Below the pieces are notes generated by a model that searched no databases, had not been told where the DNA came from, and saw only the letters and a program-made list of their open reading frames with translations. Below are positions 16,988 to 25,638 of a DNA stretch of 64,000 nt, in pieces. A program made the translations under genes and the position numbers. Within the stretch, counting starts at the first letter, position 1. Every line of letters begins with the position of its first letter. This stretch comes from Sphingomonadales bacterium UBA2369 (GTDB lineage: Bacteria; Pseudomonadota; Alphaproteobacteria; Sphingomonadales; Sphingomonadaceae): contig DDTH01000006.1 of NCBI GenBank assembly GCA_002344055.1, positions 597,037 to 661,036 of the forward strand, read 5' to 3'.

Positions 16988-17901
16988 GCGGCGAACATCG
17001 CGCGCAGGGCCGGGCTGGCGCGGCTCAGCAGCTGCCGGGCGAGATCGCCGGGACTCAGGAAATCCTCGCCATGCAATTCCTCGTCGGCGCTGTGCACTTC
17101 GCTGCCATCCGGGCTGAGTATCTCGGCGCGCATGAACATCGCGCTGCTGTGGCTGGAGGCGGCGGCAGCGACCGCGGAATGGCAATTGCCGCCGATCGCC
17201 AGCAGGAACCGGCGCTCCGCCTCCACGGTGACGAAAGCGCGATCGTCATTGACCGGCCGCAGCAACGCCCGCGTCTCCGCGTCATCGGCGCGCGCCTCGA
17301 TCCCGATCGCGCCTTGCGCCGGGGCAGGCAGGAAATCGTCCAGCGGCGCGCCGACATGGCCGAGGCCGAGCCGCTCGAGGCCCGCCGCGGCGAGCAGGGT
17401 GGCGTCCACTTCCTCGCCCACCTTGGCGATGCGCGACTGCACATTGCCGCGGATCGGCACGACGTTCAGGTCCGGCCGCCGTGCCAGCAATTGCGCTTTG
17501 CGCCGGGGCGACGAGGTGCCGACCGTCGCGCCGTCCTGCAATTCATCCAGGCTCCCCGCGCCGATCAGCCGGTCGCCGGTCGCCGCGCGCGGCAGATAGG
17601 CGGCGATGACGAACTCCGGCGGGCGCACCGTCTCGACATCCTTCATCGAATGGACGGACGCGTCGGTGACGCCATCCGCCAGCGCGCGATCCAGCTCCTT
17701 GGTCCACAGCGCCTTGCCGCCAATTTCAGCCAGCGGCCGGTCCTGCACCACGTCGCCGGTGGTGGTGATCGGCACGATCTCGATATCCTGTTCGCCCCAC
17801 CCATGTACGGCGCGCAATGCCTCTGCGGCCAGCCGCGCCTGCGCGAGCGCCAGCGGCGAGCCGCGCGTGCCGAGACGGAGAGGGCGGGAGAGCTTGGGCA
17901 T
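16984..17901 (-). CDS. hemC: Hydroxymethylbilane synthase (porphobilinogen deaminase)
   Basis: 305 residues. Joins four porphobilinogens into hydroxymethylbilane. Motifs: RLGTRGSPLALAQA (9-22), SVHSMKDVE, GTSSPRRKAQLLARRPDL, IRGNVQSRIAKV, and the cofactor Cys in AIGGNCHSAVA, where the classical site is GGCQ.P. The dipyrromethane-binding Cys is therefore kept although the context is altered. The start ATG at 17901 gives the standard MPKLSRPLRLGTRGS opening. It is co-transcribed with hemD (4-base overlap) and diverges from tsaD with 48 bp between start codons. Confidence 0.95.
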   Translation of the reverse strand: MPKLSRPLRLGTRGSPLALAQARLAAEALRAVHGWGEQDIEIVPITTTGDVVQDRPLAEIGGKALWTKELDRALADGVTDASVHSMKDVETVRPPEFVIAAYLPRAATGDRLIGAGSLDELQDGATVGTSSPRRKAQLLARRPDLNVVPIRGNVQSRIAKVGEEVDATLLAAAGLERLGLGHVGAPLDDFLPAPAQGAIGIEARADDAETRALLRPVNDDRAFVTVEAERRFLLAIGGNCHSAVAAAASSHSSAMFMRAEILSPDGSEVHSADEELHGEDFLSPGDLARQLLSRASPALRAMFAA

Positions 17902-17949
17902 TGCGGCGCTTGTGCTAGCGCCTGCGGCTCTGGCAGGGAAGAGCGCGCC

Positions 17950-18999
17950 ATGGCGAGCAACCGTCCCTCTCTGATCCTCGGCCTCGAATCGAGCTGCGAC
18001 GAAAGCGCGGCGTCGCTGGTGACGAGCGACCGGCGGATCCTCGCGCACAAGCTGGCCGGGCAGGAGGACGCGCACCGGCCGTTCGGCGGCGTCGTGCCGG
18101 AAATCGCCGCCCGCGCCCATGTCGAGACCCTGCCGGGGCTGGTCGAGGCGGCCCTGGCCGAAGCTGGCGTGACCTTGGACGATGTCGATGCGATCGCCGC
18201 CACCGCCGGGCCGGGCCTGATCGGTGGCGTGCTGGTCGGGTTGGTCACCGCCAAGGGCCTGGCGCTGGCGAGCGGCAAGCCGTTGGTCGCCGTCAATCAT
18301 CTGGAAGGGCACGCGCTGTCGCCAATGCTGACCGCGCCGGACCTCGCCTTCCCCTATCTGCTGCTGCTCGTTTCCGGCGGCCATTGCCAGTTGCTCCGCG
18401 TCGAGGGCGTCGGCCAGTATCGCCGCCTCGCCACCACGATCGACGATGCGGCGGGTGAAGCGTTCGACAAAACCGCAAAACTGCTGGGCCTCGGCTATCC
18501 CGGCGGCCCGGCGGTCGAGCGCGCCGCTTTGGGCGGCGATCCGCAAGCGATCCGCTTTCCCCGTCCGCTCGTCGGCTCGGCCGAACCGCATTTCTCCTTC
18601 GCGGGCCTGAAAAGCGCCGTGCTGCGCGCGGTCGAGGCCGGAAGCCATTCCACCGCCGACATCGCCGCTTCCTTCCAGCAGGCGGTCGTCGATTGCTTCC
18701 TCGACCGTACGCAGCGAGCGCTCGCCGCATCCCCCGGCGTCACCGCGCTCGTCGTCGCGGGCGGCGTGGCGGCCAACCAGCAGGTGCGCGGCGCGCTCAC
18801 CGGTCTGGCCAGCGCACACGGCCTGCCCTTCGTCGCCCCGCCGCTCTGGCTGTGTACCGACAATGCGGCGATGATCGCGTGGGCCGGAGCCTTGCGGTTC
18901 GAGGCAGGTTTGATCGACGGCCTGGACGCCCCGGCCCGGGCGCGCTGGCCGCTCGACCCCGAGGCGGAAAAAGCGCGCGGCGCGGGAGTGAAAGCGTGA
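17950..18999 (+). CDS. tsaD: tRNA N6-threonylcarbamoyladenosine transferase TsaD
   Basis: 349 residues. Catalytic ASKHA-fold subunit that places the threonylcarbamoyl group on A37 of ANN-decoding tRNAs. Motifs: LGLESSCDESAAS (10-22), HRPFGGVVPEIAARAH, the metal-binding HLEGH, LLLLVSGGHCQL, DDAAGEAFDKTAKLLGLGYPGG and CTDNAAMIAWAG. Start ATG at 17950. Its stop overlaps the GTG start of gpsA (GTGA), a conserved pairing in this group. Confidence 0.96.
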   Translation: MASNRPSLILGLESSCDESAASLVTSDRRILAHKLAGQEDAHRPFGGVVPEIAARAHVETLPGLVEAALAEAGVTLDDVDAIAATAGPGLIGGVLVGLVTAKGLALASGKPLVAVNHLEGHALSPMLTAPDLAFPYLLLLVSGGHCQLLRVEGVGQYRRLATTIDDAAGEAFDKTAKLLGLGYPGGPAVERAALGGDPQAIRFPRPLVGSAEPHFSFAGLKSAVLRAVEAGSHSTADIAASFQQAVVDCFLDRTQRALAASPGVTALVVAGGVAANQQVRGALTGLASAHGLPFVAPPLWLCTDNAAMIAWAGALRFEAGLIDGLDAPARARWPLDPEAEKARGAGVKA

Positions 19000-19976
19000 G
19001 GATCGGTGTTGTCGGAGGAGGCGCCTGGGGCACGGCGCTGGCGCAGGCTGCCGCTTCGGGCGGCGAACCCGTCCTGCTCTGGGCGCGCGAACCCGAGGTG
19101 GTCGCGACGGTCAATGCCGAACAGGTAAACCGCTTGTTCCTGCCGGGAATCCCCCTCTCTCGATCGATCCGTGCGACCGGCGAGATGGCCGACCTTTCCG
19201 TCTGCGACGCCTTGCTGATCGTCTCCCCCGCCCAGCATATGCGCGCCGTCCTCACAGGACTGCCCGCGGGCGACAGGCCTCTGGTCCTCTGCTCGAAGGG
19301 CATCGAGGAGGCCTCGGGCAGAATGATGCACGAGGTCGCGCACGAAGCGCGGCCGGGCGCGCCGCTGGCGGTGTTGTCGGGGCCGACCTTCGCGCATGAA
19401 GTGGCCAGGGGCCTCCCGGCCGCGGTGACGCTGGCGACGAATGATGCGGCAGTGGCGGAGCAACTCGCCCGGCGCCTGTCCGGTCCGGCCTTCCGCCCCT
19501 ACCTTTCCGACGACGTGGTCGGCGCGGAGGTCGGCGGCGCGGTCAAGAATGTGCTCGCCATCGCCTGCGGTGTGGTCGAGGGCATGGGCCTCGGCCTCAA
19601 TGCGCGCGCGGCTCTGATCTCGCGCGGATTCGCGGAAATGACCCGCTTCGGCCTCGCCAAGGGCGCACGGCCGGAGACGCTCGCGGGCCTCTCCGGCCTC
19701 GGCGATCTGGTGCTCACCTGCTCCTCCACCAATTCCCGCAATTTCAGCCTCGGCGTGGGGCTTGGCGAGGGCCGCAGCGCCGCCGAACTGCTCAGCGACC
19801 GGCGGACGGTGGCGGAAGGCGCCTTCACCGCCCCGGTCCTGCGCCGCGTCGCCGACGAAGCGGGCGTCGAAATGCCGATCGTCGCTGCCGTTTGCGCCCT
19901 GCTCGACGGCCGCGCGACGGCGAAGGACGTGGTCGGTGGCCTGCTCGCCCGCCCGCTCAAGAGCGAAAGCGTCTAG
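18996..19976 (+). CDS. gpsA: Glycerol-3-phosphate dehydrogenase [NAD(P)+]
   Basis: 326 residues. Reduces dihydroxyacetone phosphate to sn-glycerol-3-phosphate for phospholipid synthesis. N-terminal Rossmann motif IGVVGGGAWGTALA (3-16), then LSGPTFAHEVARGLP, the catalytic Lys region GGAVKNVLAIACG, NARAALISRGFAEM and GLGDLVLTCSS. The GTG start at 18996 overlaps the tsaD stop and is supported by GGGAG upstream. It ends 3 bp before the stop of the convergent DUF1674 gene. Confidence 0.96.
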   Translation: MRIGVVGGGAWGTALAQAAASGGEPVLLWAREPEVVATVNAEQVNRLFLPGIPLSRSIRATGEMADLSVCDALLIVSPAQHMRAVLTGLPAGDRPLVLCSKGIEEASGRMMHEVAHEARPGAPLAVLSGPTFAHEVARGLPAAVTLATNDAAVAEQLARRLSGPAFRPYLSDDVVGAEVGGAVKNVLAIACGVVEGMGLGLNARAALISRGFAEMTRFGLAKGARPETLAGLSGLGDLVLTCSSTNSRNFSLGVGLGEGRSAAELLSDRRTVAEGAFTAPVLRRVADEAGVEMPIVAAVCALLDGRATAKDVVGGLLARPLKSESV

Positions 19977-19979
19977 GGG

Positions 19980-20159
19980 CTAGAAGTCTCTACAAATCCC
20001 CTTCGCTTCCCAATCGCCATAGCGGGTCGGCTCCTCGCCCTTCGGCCCGCCCGTTTCCTCGGGCAGCGTCGGGGCGTCGCCCGGCGCTGGCAAAGGCGGG
20101 CTTTCGGAAAGATGCGAAGGCGGTTTCAGGTGCGGCGGGCGCTTCTTCTGGCGCGTCAA
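19980..20159 (-). CDS. DUF1674 protein, SDHAF4-like succinate dehydrogenase assembly factor
   Basis: 59 residues. The C-terminal motif GGPKGEEPTRYGDWEAKG followed by ICRDF is diagnostic of DUF1674, the bacterial relatives of mitochondrial SDHAF4, which helps mature the flavoprotein subunit of complex II. The rest is Pro-rich (residues 8-35) and probably disordered. I chose the TTG at 20159 because AGGA lies eight bases upstream and no ATG is in frame near the correct length. It lies between convergent gpsA (3 bp) and divergent rsmB (38 bp). Bacterial function is inferred from the family. Confidence 0.82.
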   Translation of the reverse strand: MTRQKKRPPHLKPPSHLSESPPLPAPGDAPTLPEETGGPKGEEPTRYGDWEAKGICRDF

Positions 20160-20197
20160 TTGGCGCTTCCTTTGCTTTTGGGCGTTGCTGCGGCCAC

Positions 20198-21502
20198 ATG
20201 TCGGCGGTGAAGAAGACAGACGCAAGACGCCCCCGCCCCAATCTCTACGAGAGCGAGCCGCCGGGTACCGACACGCGCCGCGCGGCGCTGGCGCTGCTCG
20301 ATGCGGTGCTGCGCAAAGGCCTGCCGCTGGAGGCCGCCGGTTCCGCGACGGCCCGGCTGACCCGACCGGACGACAAGGCCTTCGCCCTCGCCATCGCGTC
20401 CGAAGCCCTGCGCCGCCTGCCCGATCTCGATGCCCTGATCGATTCGGCGACGCAGAGGAATCTCCCGGACGACGCCCGCGCGCGAAACGTGCTGCGCATC
20501 GCGCTGGTGCAGGCGCTGCGCATGGGCACGCCGCCGCACGCCGCCATCTCCACCGCTCTGCCGATGGTGGAAAGCGGCCCCCGCCGACTGGTCCATGGCG
20601 TGTTCGGCGCCCTGATGCGGCGCGAAGCCCTGCTGCCGGAAGTCCCAACCTTGCCCCTCCCGGTCGCGTTGCGCTGGGAGAAGGCCTGGGGTCCGCAGCT
20701 GGTTGCCGACGCCGCTTTGGCCATCGCCGAACCGCCGCCGCTCGACCTGTGCTTCCAGTCCGACCAGCCCCCGCAAGGCCTTGAGGGGATCAGCCTTCTG
20801 CCCGGTCATCTGCGCCTCCCCCGCGCCGGCGCGATCGCCGACGTGCCCGGTTACTCCGAAGGCCAGTGGTGGGTGCAGGATATCTCCGCCCAGATGCCCG
20901 CGCGCCTACTTGGAGAGGGGAAGGGCCGCACCGCGCTCGATCTGTGCGCCGCGCCCGGCGGCAAGACGATGCAGCTCGCCGCTGCGGGTTTCAAAGTCAC
21001 CGCGGTCGATTCCTCGGAAACGCGGCTGGAGCGTGTCCGCGAGAATCTCGCCCGCACCCGACTCGAGGCGGCGCTGATCGCCGCTGACGTCATGACGTGG
21101 CAGCCGAAGGAACAGGTGGACGCGATCCTGCTCGACGCGCCCTGCTCGGCCACCGGCATCTTCCGCCGTCACCCCGACGTCCTTCACCGCGTCCGCCCCA
21201 GCGCCATCGCCGAACTGGCCGAAGCGCAGAAGGCGATGCTGCTGCGCGCCGCCGACTGGCTGAAGCCCGGCGGCACGCTCGTTTACTCGGTCTGCTCGCT
21301 CGAGCCGCAGGAAGGCGAACAGGTTGCGGAGCACTTCCTTGCCAGCCGCGACGATTACGAAGCCTATCCGGTCGCGTCGCCTGAACTCCCCGTAGCCCGC
21401 GATGCGGACGCGCCAGCCAATATGCGCTGCTGGCCGGGTGCCTATCCCGACGCGGGCGGCGCCGACGGTTTTTTCATCGGTCGCTTCAGGCACCGGGGAT
21501 GA
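20198..21502 (+). CDS. rsmB: 16S rRNA (cytosine967-C5)-methyltransferase type protein (RsmB)
   Basis: 434 residues. The N-terminal NusB-like RNA-binding domain (about 18-150, RRAALALLDAVLRKGLPLE) is followed by a Rossmann methyltransferase domain. SAM site LDLCAAPGGKTMQLAAAG, motif IV LLDAPCSATGIFRRHPDV with the first Cys, and motif VI VYSVCSLEPQEGE with the catalytic Cys are all intact. The start ATG at 20198 gives the normal length; no strong ribosome site is seen. rpe follows 50 bp downstream. The specific target C967 is by family analogy. Confidence 0.93.
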   Translation: MSAVKKTDARRPRPNLYESEPPGTDTRRAALALLDAVLRKGLPLEAAGSATARLTRPDDKAFALAIASEALRRLPDLDALIDSATQRNLPDDARARNVLRIALVQALRMGTPPHAAISTALPMVESGPRRLVHGVFGALMRREALLPEVPTLPLPVALRWEKAWGPQLVADAALAIAEPPPLDLCFQSDQPPQGLEGISLLPGHLRLPRAGAIADVPGYSEGQWWVQDISAQMPARLLGEGKGRTALDLCAAPGGKTMQLAAAGFKVTAVDSSETRLERVRENLARTRLEAALIAADVMTWQPKEQVDAILLDAPCSATGIFRRHPDVLHRVRPSAIAELAEAQKAMLLRAADWLKPGGTLVYSVCSLEPQEGEQVAEHFLASRDDYEAYPVASPELPVARDADAPANMRCWPGAYPDAGGADGFFIGRFRHRG

Positions 21503-21552
21503 GTCCGCCGCTTTTCTTGCAGCGCGACTCGGCGGCGGATAGGCATGTCTTC

Positions 21553-22215
21553 ATGCAGCAGCCGGTCCGCATCGCCCCGTCCATCCTCTCCGCCGATTTC
21601 GCGCGGCTGGGCGAGGAAGTGCGGGCGATCGACGCAGCCGGGGCGGACTGGATCCATATCGATGTGATGGACGGCCATTATGTGCCGAACCTTACCATCG
21701 GCCCTGGCGTCGTGAAGGCGTTGCGCCCCCACACGGCCAAGCCGTTCGACGTCCACTTGATGGTCTCGCCGGTGGACAAGTGGCTGGAGGCGTTCGCGGA
21801 AGCGGGCGCGGACACGATCACCGTCCATCCCGAGGCCGGGCCGCACCTCCACCGCACCATTCAGGCGATCAAGGCGCTCGGCAAGCGCGCGGGCGTCTCG
21901 CTCAATCCCGCCACCCCGGCGAAGATGCTCGACTATGTGCTGGAGGAGGTCGATCTCGTGCTGGTGATGAGCGTCAATCCCGGCTTCGGCGGGCAAAGCT
22001 TCATCGAGAGCCAGCTGCGCAAGATCGAGGCGATCCGCAAGTCGATCGACAAGACCGGCAAGCCGATCGACCTGGAAGTGGATGGCGGCGTCGATCAGTC
22101 CAACGCCGCGCGGGTGATCGCGGCAGGTGCCGACGCGCTCGTCGCCGGCACCGCCACGTTCAAGGGCGGAGCGGACGCCTATGCCGCCAACATCGCCGCT
22201 TTGAGGGGCGGATGA
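21553..22215 (+). CDS. rpe: Ribulose-phosphate 3-epimerase
   Basis: 220 residues. Interconverts ribulose-5-phosphate and xylulose-5-phosphate in the pentose phosphate pathway. Motifs: IAPSILSADFARLGEE (residues 6-21), the metal-binding WIHIDVMDGHYVPN, FDVHLMVSP, VLVMSVNPGFGGQSFI and LEVDGGVDQSNA. An in-frame start at 21499 would overlap rsmB and lacks the family N-terminus, so I chose the ATG at 21553. The stop overlaps the ATG of the heparinase-family gene (ATGA). Confidence 0.96.
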   Translation: MQQPVRIAPSILSADFARLGEEVRAIDAAGADWIHIDVMDGHYVPNLTIGPGVVKALRPHTAKPFDVHLMVSPVDKWLEAFAEAGADTITVHPEAGPHLHRTIQAIKALGKRAGVSLNPATPAKMLDYVLEEVDLVLVMSVNPGFGGQSFIESQLRKIEAIRKSIDKTGKPIDLEVDGGVDQSNAARVIAAGADALVAGTATFKGGADAYAANIAALRGG

Positions 22216-23849
22216 GCGGCGCGCTCGTCCCCTCCGATCCCGGTCACGAATCCTTCGGCGCGAAGGTGGCGCGCCTGCTCGGCCTCGCCCGCCGCGCGCA
22301 GGTGCGGCTGCTGGCCGTGCCGCGCGATCCGGTGCCGGGCGACAAGGCGTTCGGCGCGGGGCTGATGGCTGGCAAGTTCGGCGGCGTGCCGCTGGACGGG
22401 CTCGATCCGGCCAATGGCGCGCTGCCGCCCGACCAGTGGGAGCATCTGCAGGGCTTCGGCTGGCTGCGCGATCTCGCCGCGGCCGGGACGGCGGAAAGGG
22501 GCAGGGCGGCCGCCGAGGCTTTGGCTCGGGCGTGGCTCGCCGGCCTGCCGCAGCGCGCGGAGGGGCCGCAATGGCGCGCCGACCTTTGGGGCCGCCGCCT
22601 GCTGCTCGCGCCGGCCTATGCTCCCTATCTGCTCGCCACGCGCGATACGGATTATCGCACCCGCTTCCTGCGCGCGCTCGTTCGCGGTGCGCGCCATATC
22701 GAGAAGAATGCGGACAAGAGCCGCGCCGGCCTGCCCCGAATCACCGCCTGGAGCGGCGCGGTCGCCGCCTCGCTGGTCATCCAGGGCGCACCGACCCGGA
22801 TCGACCGGGCCGAGGCTGGGCTGGAGCGCGCCATCGCCACCGGTCTCAGCGAGGATGGCGGTCTGATCAGCCGCGCGCCGGCCGAACAGCTCGCTTTGGT
22901 CGAAACCCTGCCCTTGTTGCGCAGCGCCTATGCGACCGGCACACGCGGCATTCCGGACTGGCTGGACGAGGCGCAGGAAGGCGCGCTCGCCTGCCTGTTG
23001 AGCGTGCTGGCGGACGATGGCGCGATGACCAGCTGGCAGGGCGGCAATCCGGGCGACGCGAAGCGGATCTCCGCAGCGATCGCCGCCGCTGCTCTCGCCG
23101 AGCGGCCGGTCCCGCAGGCGCGCGGCTGGGGCTATCAACGGCTGCAGGCAAAGGATTCGGTGCTGGTCATGGACGCCGCGCCGCCTCCCGCGAGCAAGGC
23201 GTTGGCGGGGCCCCGCGCCTCGACCCTCGCCTTCGAATATGGCGAGGGCGGGCAGCGTCTGATCGTCAATTGCGGCGGCGCGGGCGAACATGCCGATGCG
23301 CTGGGCACGGAGCTGGCCCATCTGCTCCGTTCCACCGCCGCCCACTCCACGCTGACGCTCGGCGATTGCAATTCCACCTCGATCCTTGACGACGGCAAAT
23401 TGGGTCGGGGCGTCACCGAAGTGACGATGGAGCGCGGCACACGCGACGGTCTGCTCGCGATCGAGGCCGGGCATGACGGCTATGTCCGCCGCTTCGGTCT
23501 CGCGCATCAGCGGCTGCTGCTCCTGTCGCCGGACGGCAAAATCCTTGAAGGCACCGATTCGCTGGCGCTCAGGGGCAAGCCGGGCAAGGCCGGTGTGCCT
23601 TTCGTGCTGCGTTTCCACCTCGCGCCGGGGGTGGAAGTCACCAGCACCGCCGATGGCCGCGGCGCCCTGCTGCGGGCGGCGCCGAAGAAGGCCTGGCAGT
23701 TCAAGGTGCGCGGCGGCATCGTCGAGGTCGAGGACAGCCTGTGGATCGACGGCACCGGCATGCCCCGCCAGACCCTGCAACTCGCGGTCAGCGGCGAAAG
23801 CCCGCCCGAGGGGATGTCCATTTCGTGGGAACTGAAGCGCGCCGGCTGA
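22212..23849 (+). CDS. Heparinase II/III family protein
   Basis: 545 residues. An N-terminal alpha-helical toroid (about 60-310, HLQGFGWLRDLAAAG, LWGRRLLLAPAY, LPRITAWSGAVAA) is followed by a beta-sandwich domain (about 340-545, GWGYQRLQAKDSVLVMDA, LIVNCGGAGE, HSTLTLGDCNSTSIL). This is the layout of heparinase II/III polysaccharide lyases. No signal peptide is visible, so the protein may act in the cytoplasm or be exported in another way. Its fixed place between rpe and purH in sphingomonads suggests a cell-envelope glycan role, which is unproven. It overlaps rpe by 4 bases. Confidence 0.85.
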   Translation: MSGALVPSDPGHESFGAKVARLLGLARRAQVRLLAVPRDPVPGDKAFGAGLMAGKFGGVPLDGLDPANGALPPDQWEHLQGFGWLRDLAAAGTAERGRAAAEALARAWLAGLPQRAEGPQWRADLWGRRLLLAPAYAPYLLATRDTDYRTRFLRALVRGARHIEKNADKSRAGLPRITAWSGAVAASLVIQGAPTRIDRAEAGLERAIATGLSEDGGLISRAPAEQLALVETLPLLRSAYATGTRGIPDWLDEAQEGALACLLSVLADDGAMTSWQGGNPGDAKRISAAIAAAALAERPVPQARGWGYQRLQAKDSVLVMDAAPPPASKALAGPRASTLAFEYGEGGQRLIVNCGGAGEHADALGTELAHLLRSTAAHSTLTLGDCNSTSILDDGKLGRGVTEVTMERGTRDGLLAIEAGHDGYVRRFGLAHQRLLLLSPDGKILEGTDSLALRGKPGKAGVPFVLRFHLAPGVEVTSTADGRGALLRAAPKKAWQFKVRGGIVEVEDSLWIDGTGMPRQTLQLAVSGESPPEGMSISWELKRAG

Positions 23850-23898
23850 GGCGAACGCGCGGTTTCAATGGTCACATACGGCGGCTAAAGGCGCGGCC

Positions 23899-25470
23899 AT
23901 GACCGACATCACCATCCGCCGCGCCTTGCTCTCCGTCTCCGAAAAGACCGGCTTGGTCGAGCTCGGCCAGTCCCTCGCGGGTCAGGGCGTAGAGCTTGTT
24001 TCCACTGGCGGGACGGCCAAGTCGCTCCGCGACGCGGGGCTGGAGGTGCGCGACATTTCCGACCTCACCGGCTTTCCGGAAATGATGGACGGGCGGGTGA
24101 AGACCCTGCACCCGAAAGTGCATGGCGGCCTGCTCGCGGTGCGCGGCAATGAAGAGCATGAAGCCGCCGCCGCCGCGCACGAGATCGGCATGATCGACCT
24201 CGTCGTCGTCAATCTCTACCCCTTCGCCCAGACCGTGACGCGCGGCGCGGCGCGTGACGAGGTGATCGAGAATATCGACATTGGCGGCCCGTCCATGGTC
24301 CGCTCCGCCGCGAAGAATCATGCGAGCGTGGCGATCGTCACCGATCCGGCCGATTACGCCCTTGTCGCGAAAGGCACGACCACTCTCGACGAGCGCAAGA
24401 AGCTCGCCGCCAAGGCCTTCGCGCTCACCGCCCAATATGACGCCACCATCTCCGCCTGGTTCGCCTTCGCCGATCAGGGCGAGATTTTCCCGGCGACGGT
24501 CGCCATCCCCGTCCGCCGCGCGCAGGAATTGCGTTACGGCGAAAATCCGCACCAGCGCGCCGCACTCTACATTCCCGCCGGCCCGGCGACCCCCGGCGTG
24601 GCGCAGGCTGAGCAGGTGCAGGGCAAGGAGCTCAGCTACAACAATTACAATGATGCCGACGCGGCGCTGGAGCTGGTCGCGGACTTCAAGGACGGTCCGC
24701 CGACGGTGGTGATCGTCAAGCACGCCAATCCCTGTGGAGTCGCCAGCGGCGAGACCCTCGCCGAAGCCTATCGCGCCGCCTTCGCCTGCGACACGGTGTC
24801 AGCCTTCGGCGGCATCATCGCCTGCAACCGTCCGTTGGACGGCCCGACTGCCGAGGCGATCTCGGAAATCTTCACCGAGGTGGTGGTCGCGCCCGGCGCC
24901 GACGATGCCGCCCGCGCCGCCTTCGCCCGCAAGAAGAATCTGCGGCTTTTGCTCACCGGCGACTTCGCCGATCCGAAGCGCCCCGGACTGACGATCAAAT
25001 CGATCGCCGGCGGCATGCTCCTCCAGTCGCGCGACGGCGGTACGGTGTCGCGCGATCAGTTGCGCGTGGTGACGAAACGCGCACCGACCGAACAGGAGCT
25101 GGCCGACTGCCTGTTCGCCTGGACCGTCGCCAAGCATGTGAAGTCCAACGCCATCGTCTACGCGAAGGACGGCGCCACCGCCGGCGTCGGCGCGGGCCAG
25201 ATGAACCGGCTGGAATCCGCCCGCATCGCCGCCTGGAAGGCAAAGGACGCCGCGGAGAAAGCCGGCTGGCCGCAGCCGCGCACGATCGGCTCGGCGGTCG
25301 CGTCGGACGCCTTCTTCCCCTTCGCCGACGGCCTGCTGGCTGCGGCCGAAGCGGGCGCGACGGCGGTCATCCAGCCCGGTGGCTCCGTCCGCGACGACGA
25401 GGTGATCGCCGCCGCCGACGAAGCAGGCCTCGCCATGGTCCTGACCGGCATGCGCCACTTCCGGCACTGA
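23899..25470 (+). CDS. purH: Bifunctional AICAR transformylase / IMP cyclohydrolase
   Basis: 523 residues, normal length. Catalyses the last two steps of IMP synthesis. The N-terminal MGS-like cyclohydrolase domain (1-200) has ALLSVSEKTGLVELGQ, GMMDGRVKTLHPKVHGG-like GRVKTLHPKVHGG and GGPSMVRSAAKNH. The C-terminal transformylase has RYGENPHQRAALY, KELSYNNYNDADAA, VIVKHANPCGVA and KSNAIVYAKDG. It is preceded by the heparinase-family gene by 49 bp and followed by a palindromic repeat element that may end transcription. Confidence 0.97.
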   Translation: MTDITIRRALLSVSEKTGLVELGQSLAGQGVELVSTGGTAKSLRDAGLEVRDISDLTGFPEMMDGRVKTLHPKVHGGLLAVRGNEEHEAAAAAHEIGMIDLVVVNLYPFAQTVTRGAARDEVIENIDIGGPSMVRSAAKNHASVAIVTDPADYALVAKGTTTLDERKKLAAKAFALTAQYDATISAWFAFADQGEIFPATVAIPVRRAQELRYGENPHQRAALYIPAGPATPGVAQAEQVQGKELSYNNYNDADAALELVADFKDGPPTVVIVKHANPCGVASGETLAEAYRAAFACDTVSAFGGIIACNRPLDGPTAEAISEIFTEVVVAPGADDAARAAFARKKNLRLLLTGDFADPKRPGLTIKSIAGGMLLQSRDGGTVSRDQLRVVTKRAPTEQELADCLFAWTVAKHVKSNAIVYAKDGATAGVGAGQMNRLESARIAAWKAKDAAEKAGWPQPRTIGSAVASDAFFPFADGLLAAAEAGATAVIQPGGSVRDDEVIAAADEAGLAMVLTGMRHFRH

Positions 25471-25482
25471 TCTTATTCAAAT

Positions 25483-25633
25483 CCTCCCCTGCATTTGCAG
25501 GGGAGGGGGACCGCCGGCGAAGCCGGTGGTGGAGGGGCCGGTCGCGCCCTTGCGCGAGCGGAAGAAGGTTCGCGTCGCTCATGCCCCTCCACCATGCTGC
25601 GCATGGTTCCCCTCCCCGGGAAACTCGGGGAGG
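25483..25633. repeat. Composite palindromic element between purH and the flippase gene
   Basis: It begins with an 11-bp hairpin (25483-25493 with 25496-25506, CCTCCCCTGCA and its complement) and ends with CCTCCCCG/CGGGGAGG (25611-25618 with 25626-25633). Between them lie GCCGGTGGTGGAGGGG and CCCCTCCACCATG, which also pair. The whole folds as one long cruciform of the alphaproteobacterial 'cctccccTGC...gcaggggagg' kind. Confidence 0.75.
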
Positions 25634-25638
25634 AATGA

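Noticed and set aside
14558..17599. A 1013-codon open frame on the + strand
   Set aside because: It starts in the tRNA-Gly and lies antisense to ybaK-like, hemD and hemC genes. Its sequence is Arg/Pro/Ala rich with no domain; it is a by-product of high GC.
17902..18819. N-terminal extension of hemC on the minus strand
   Set aside because: It is antisense to tsaD and the family start MPKLSRPLRLGTRGS lies at 17901.
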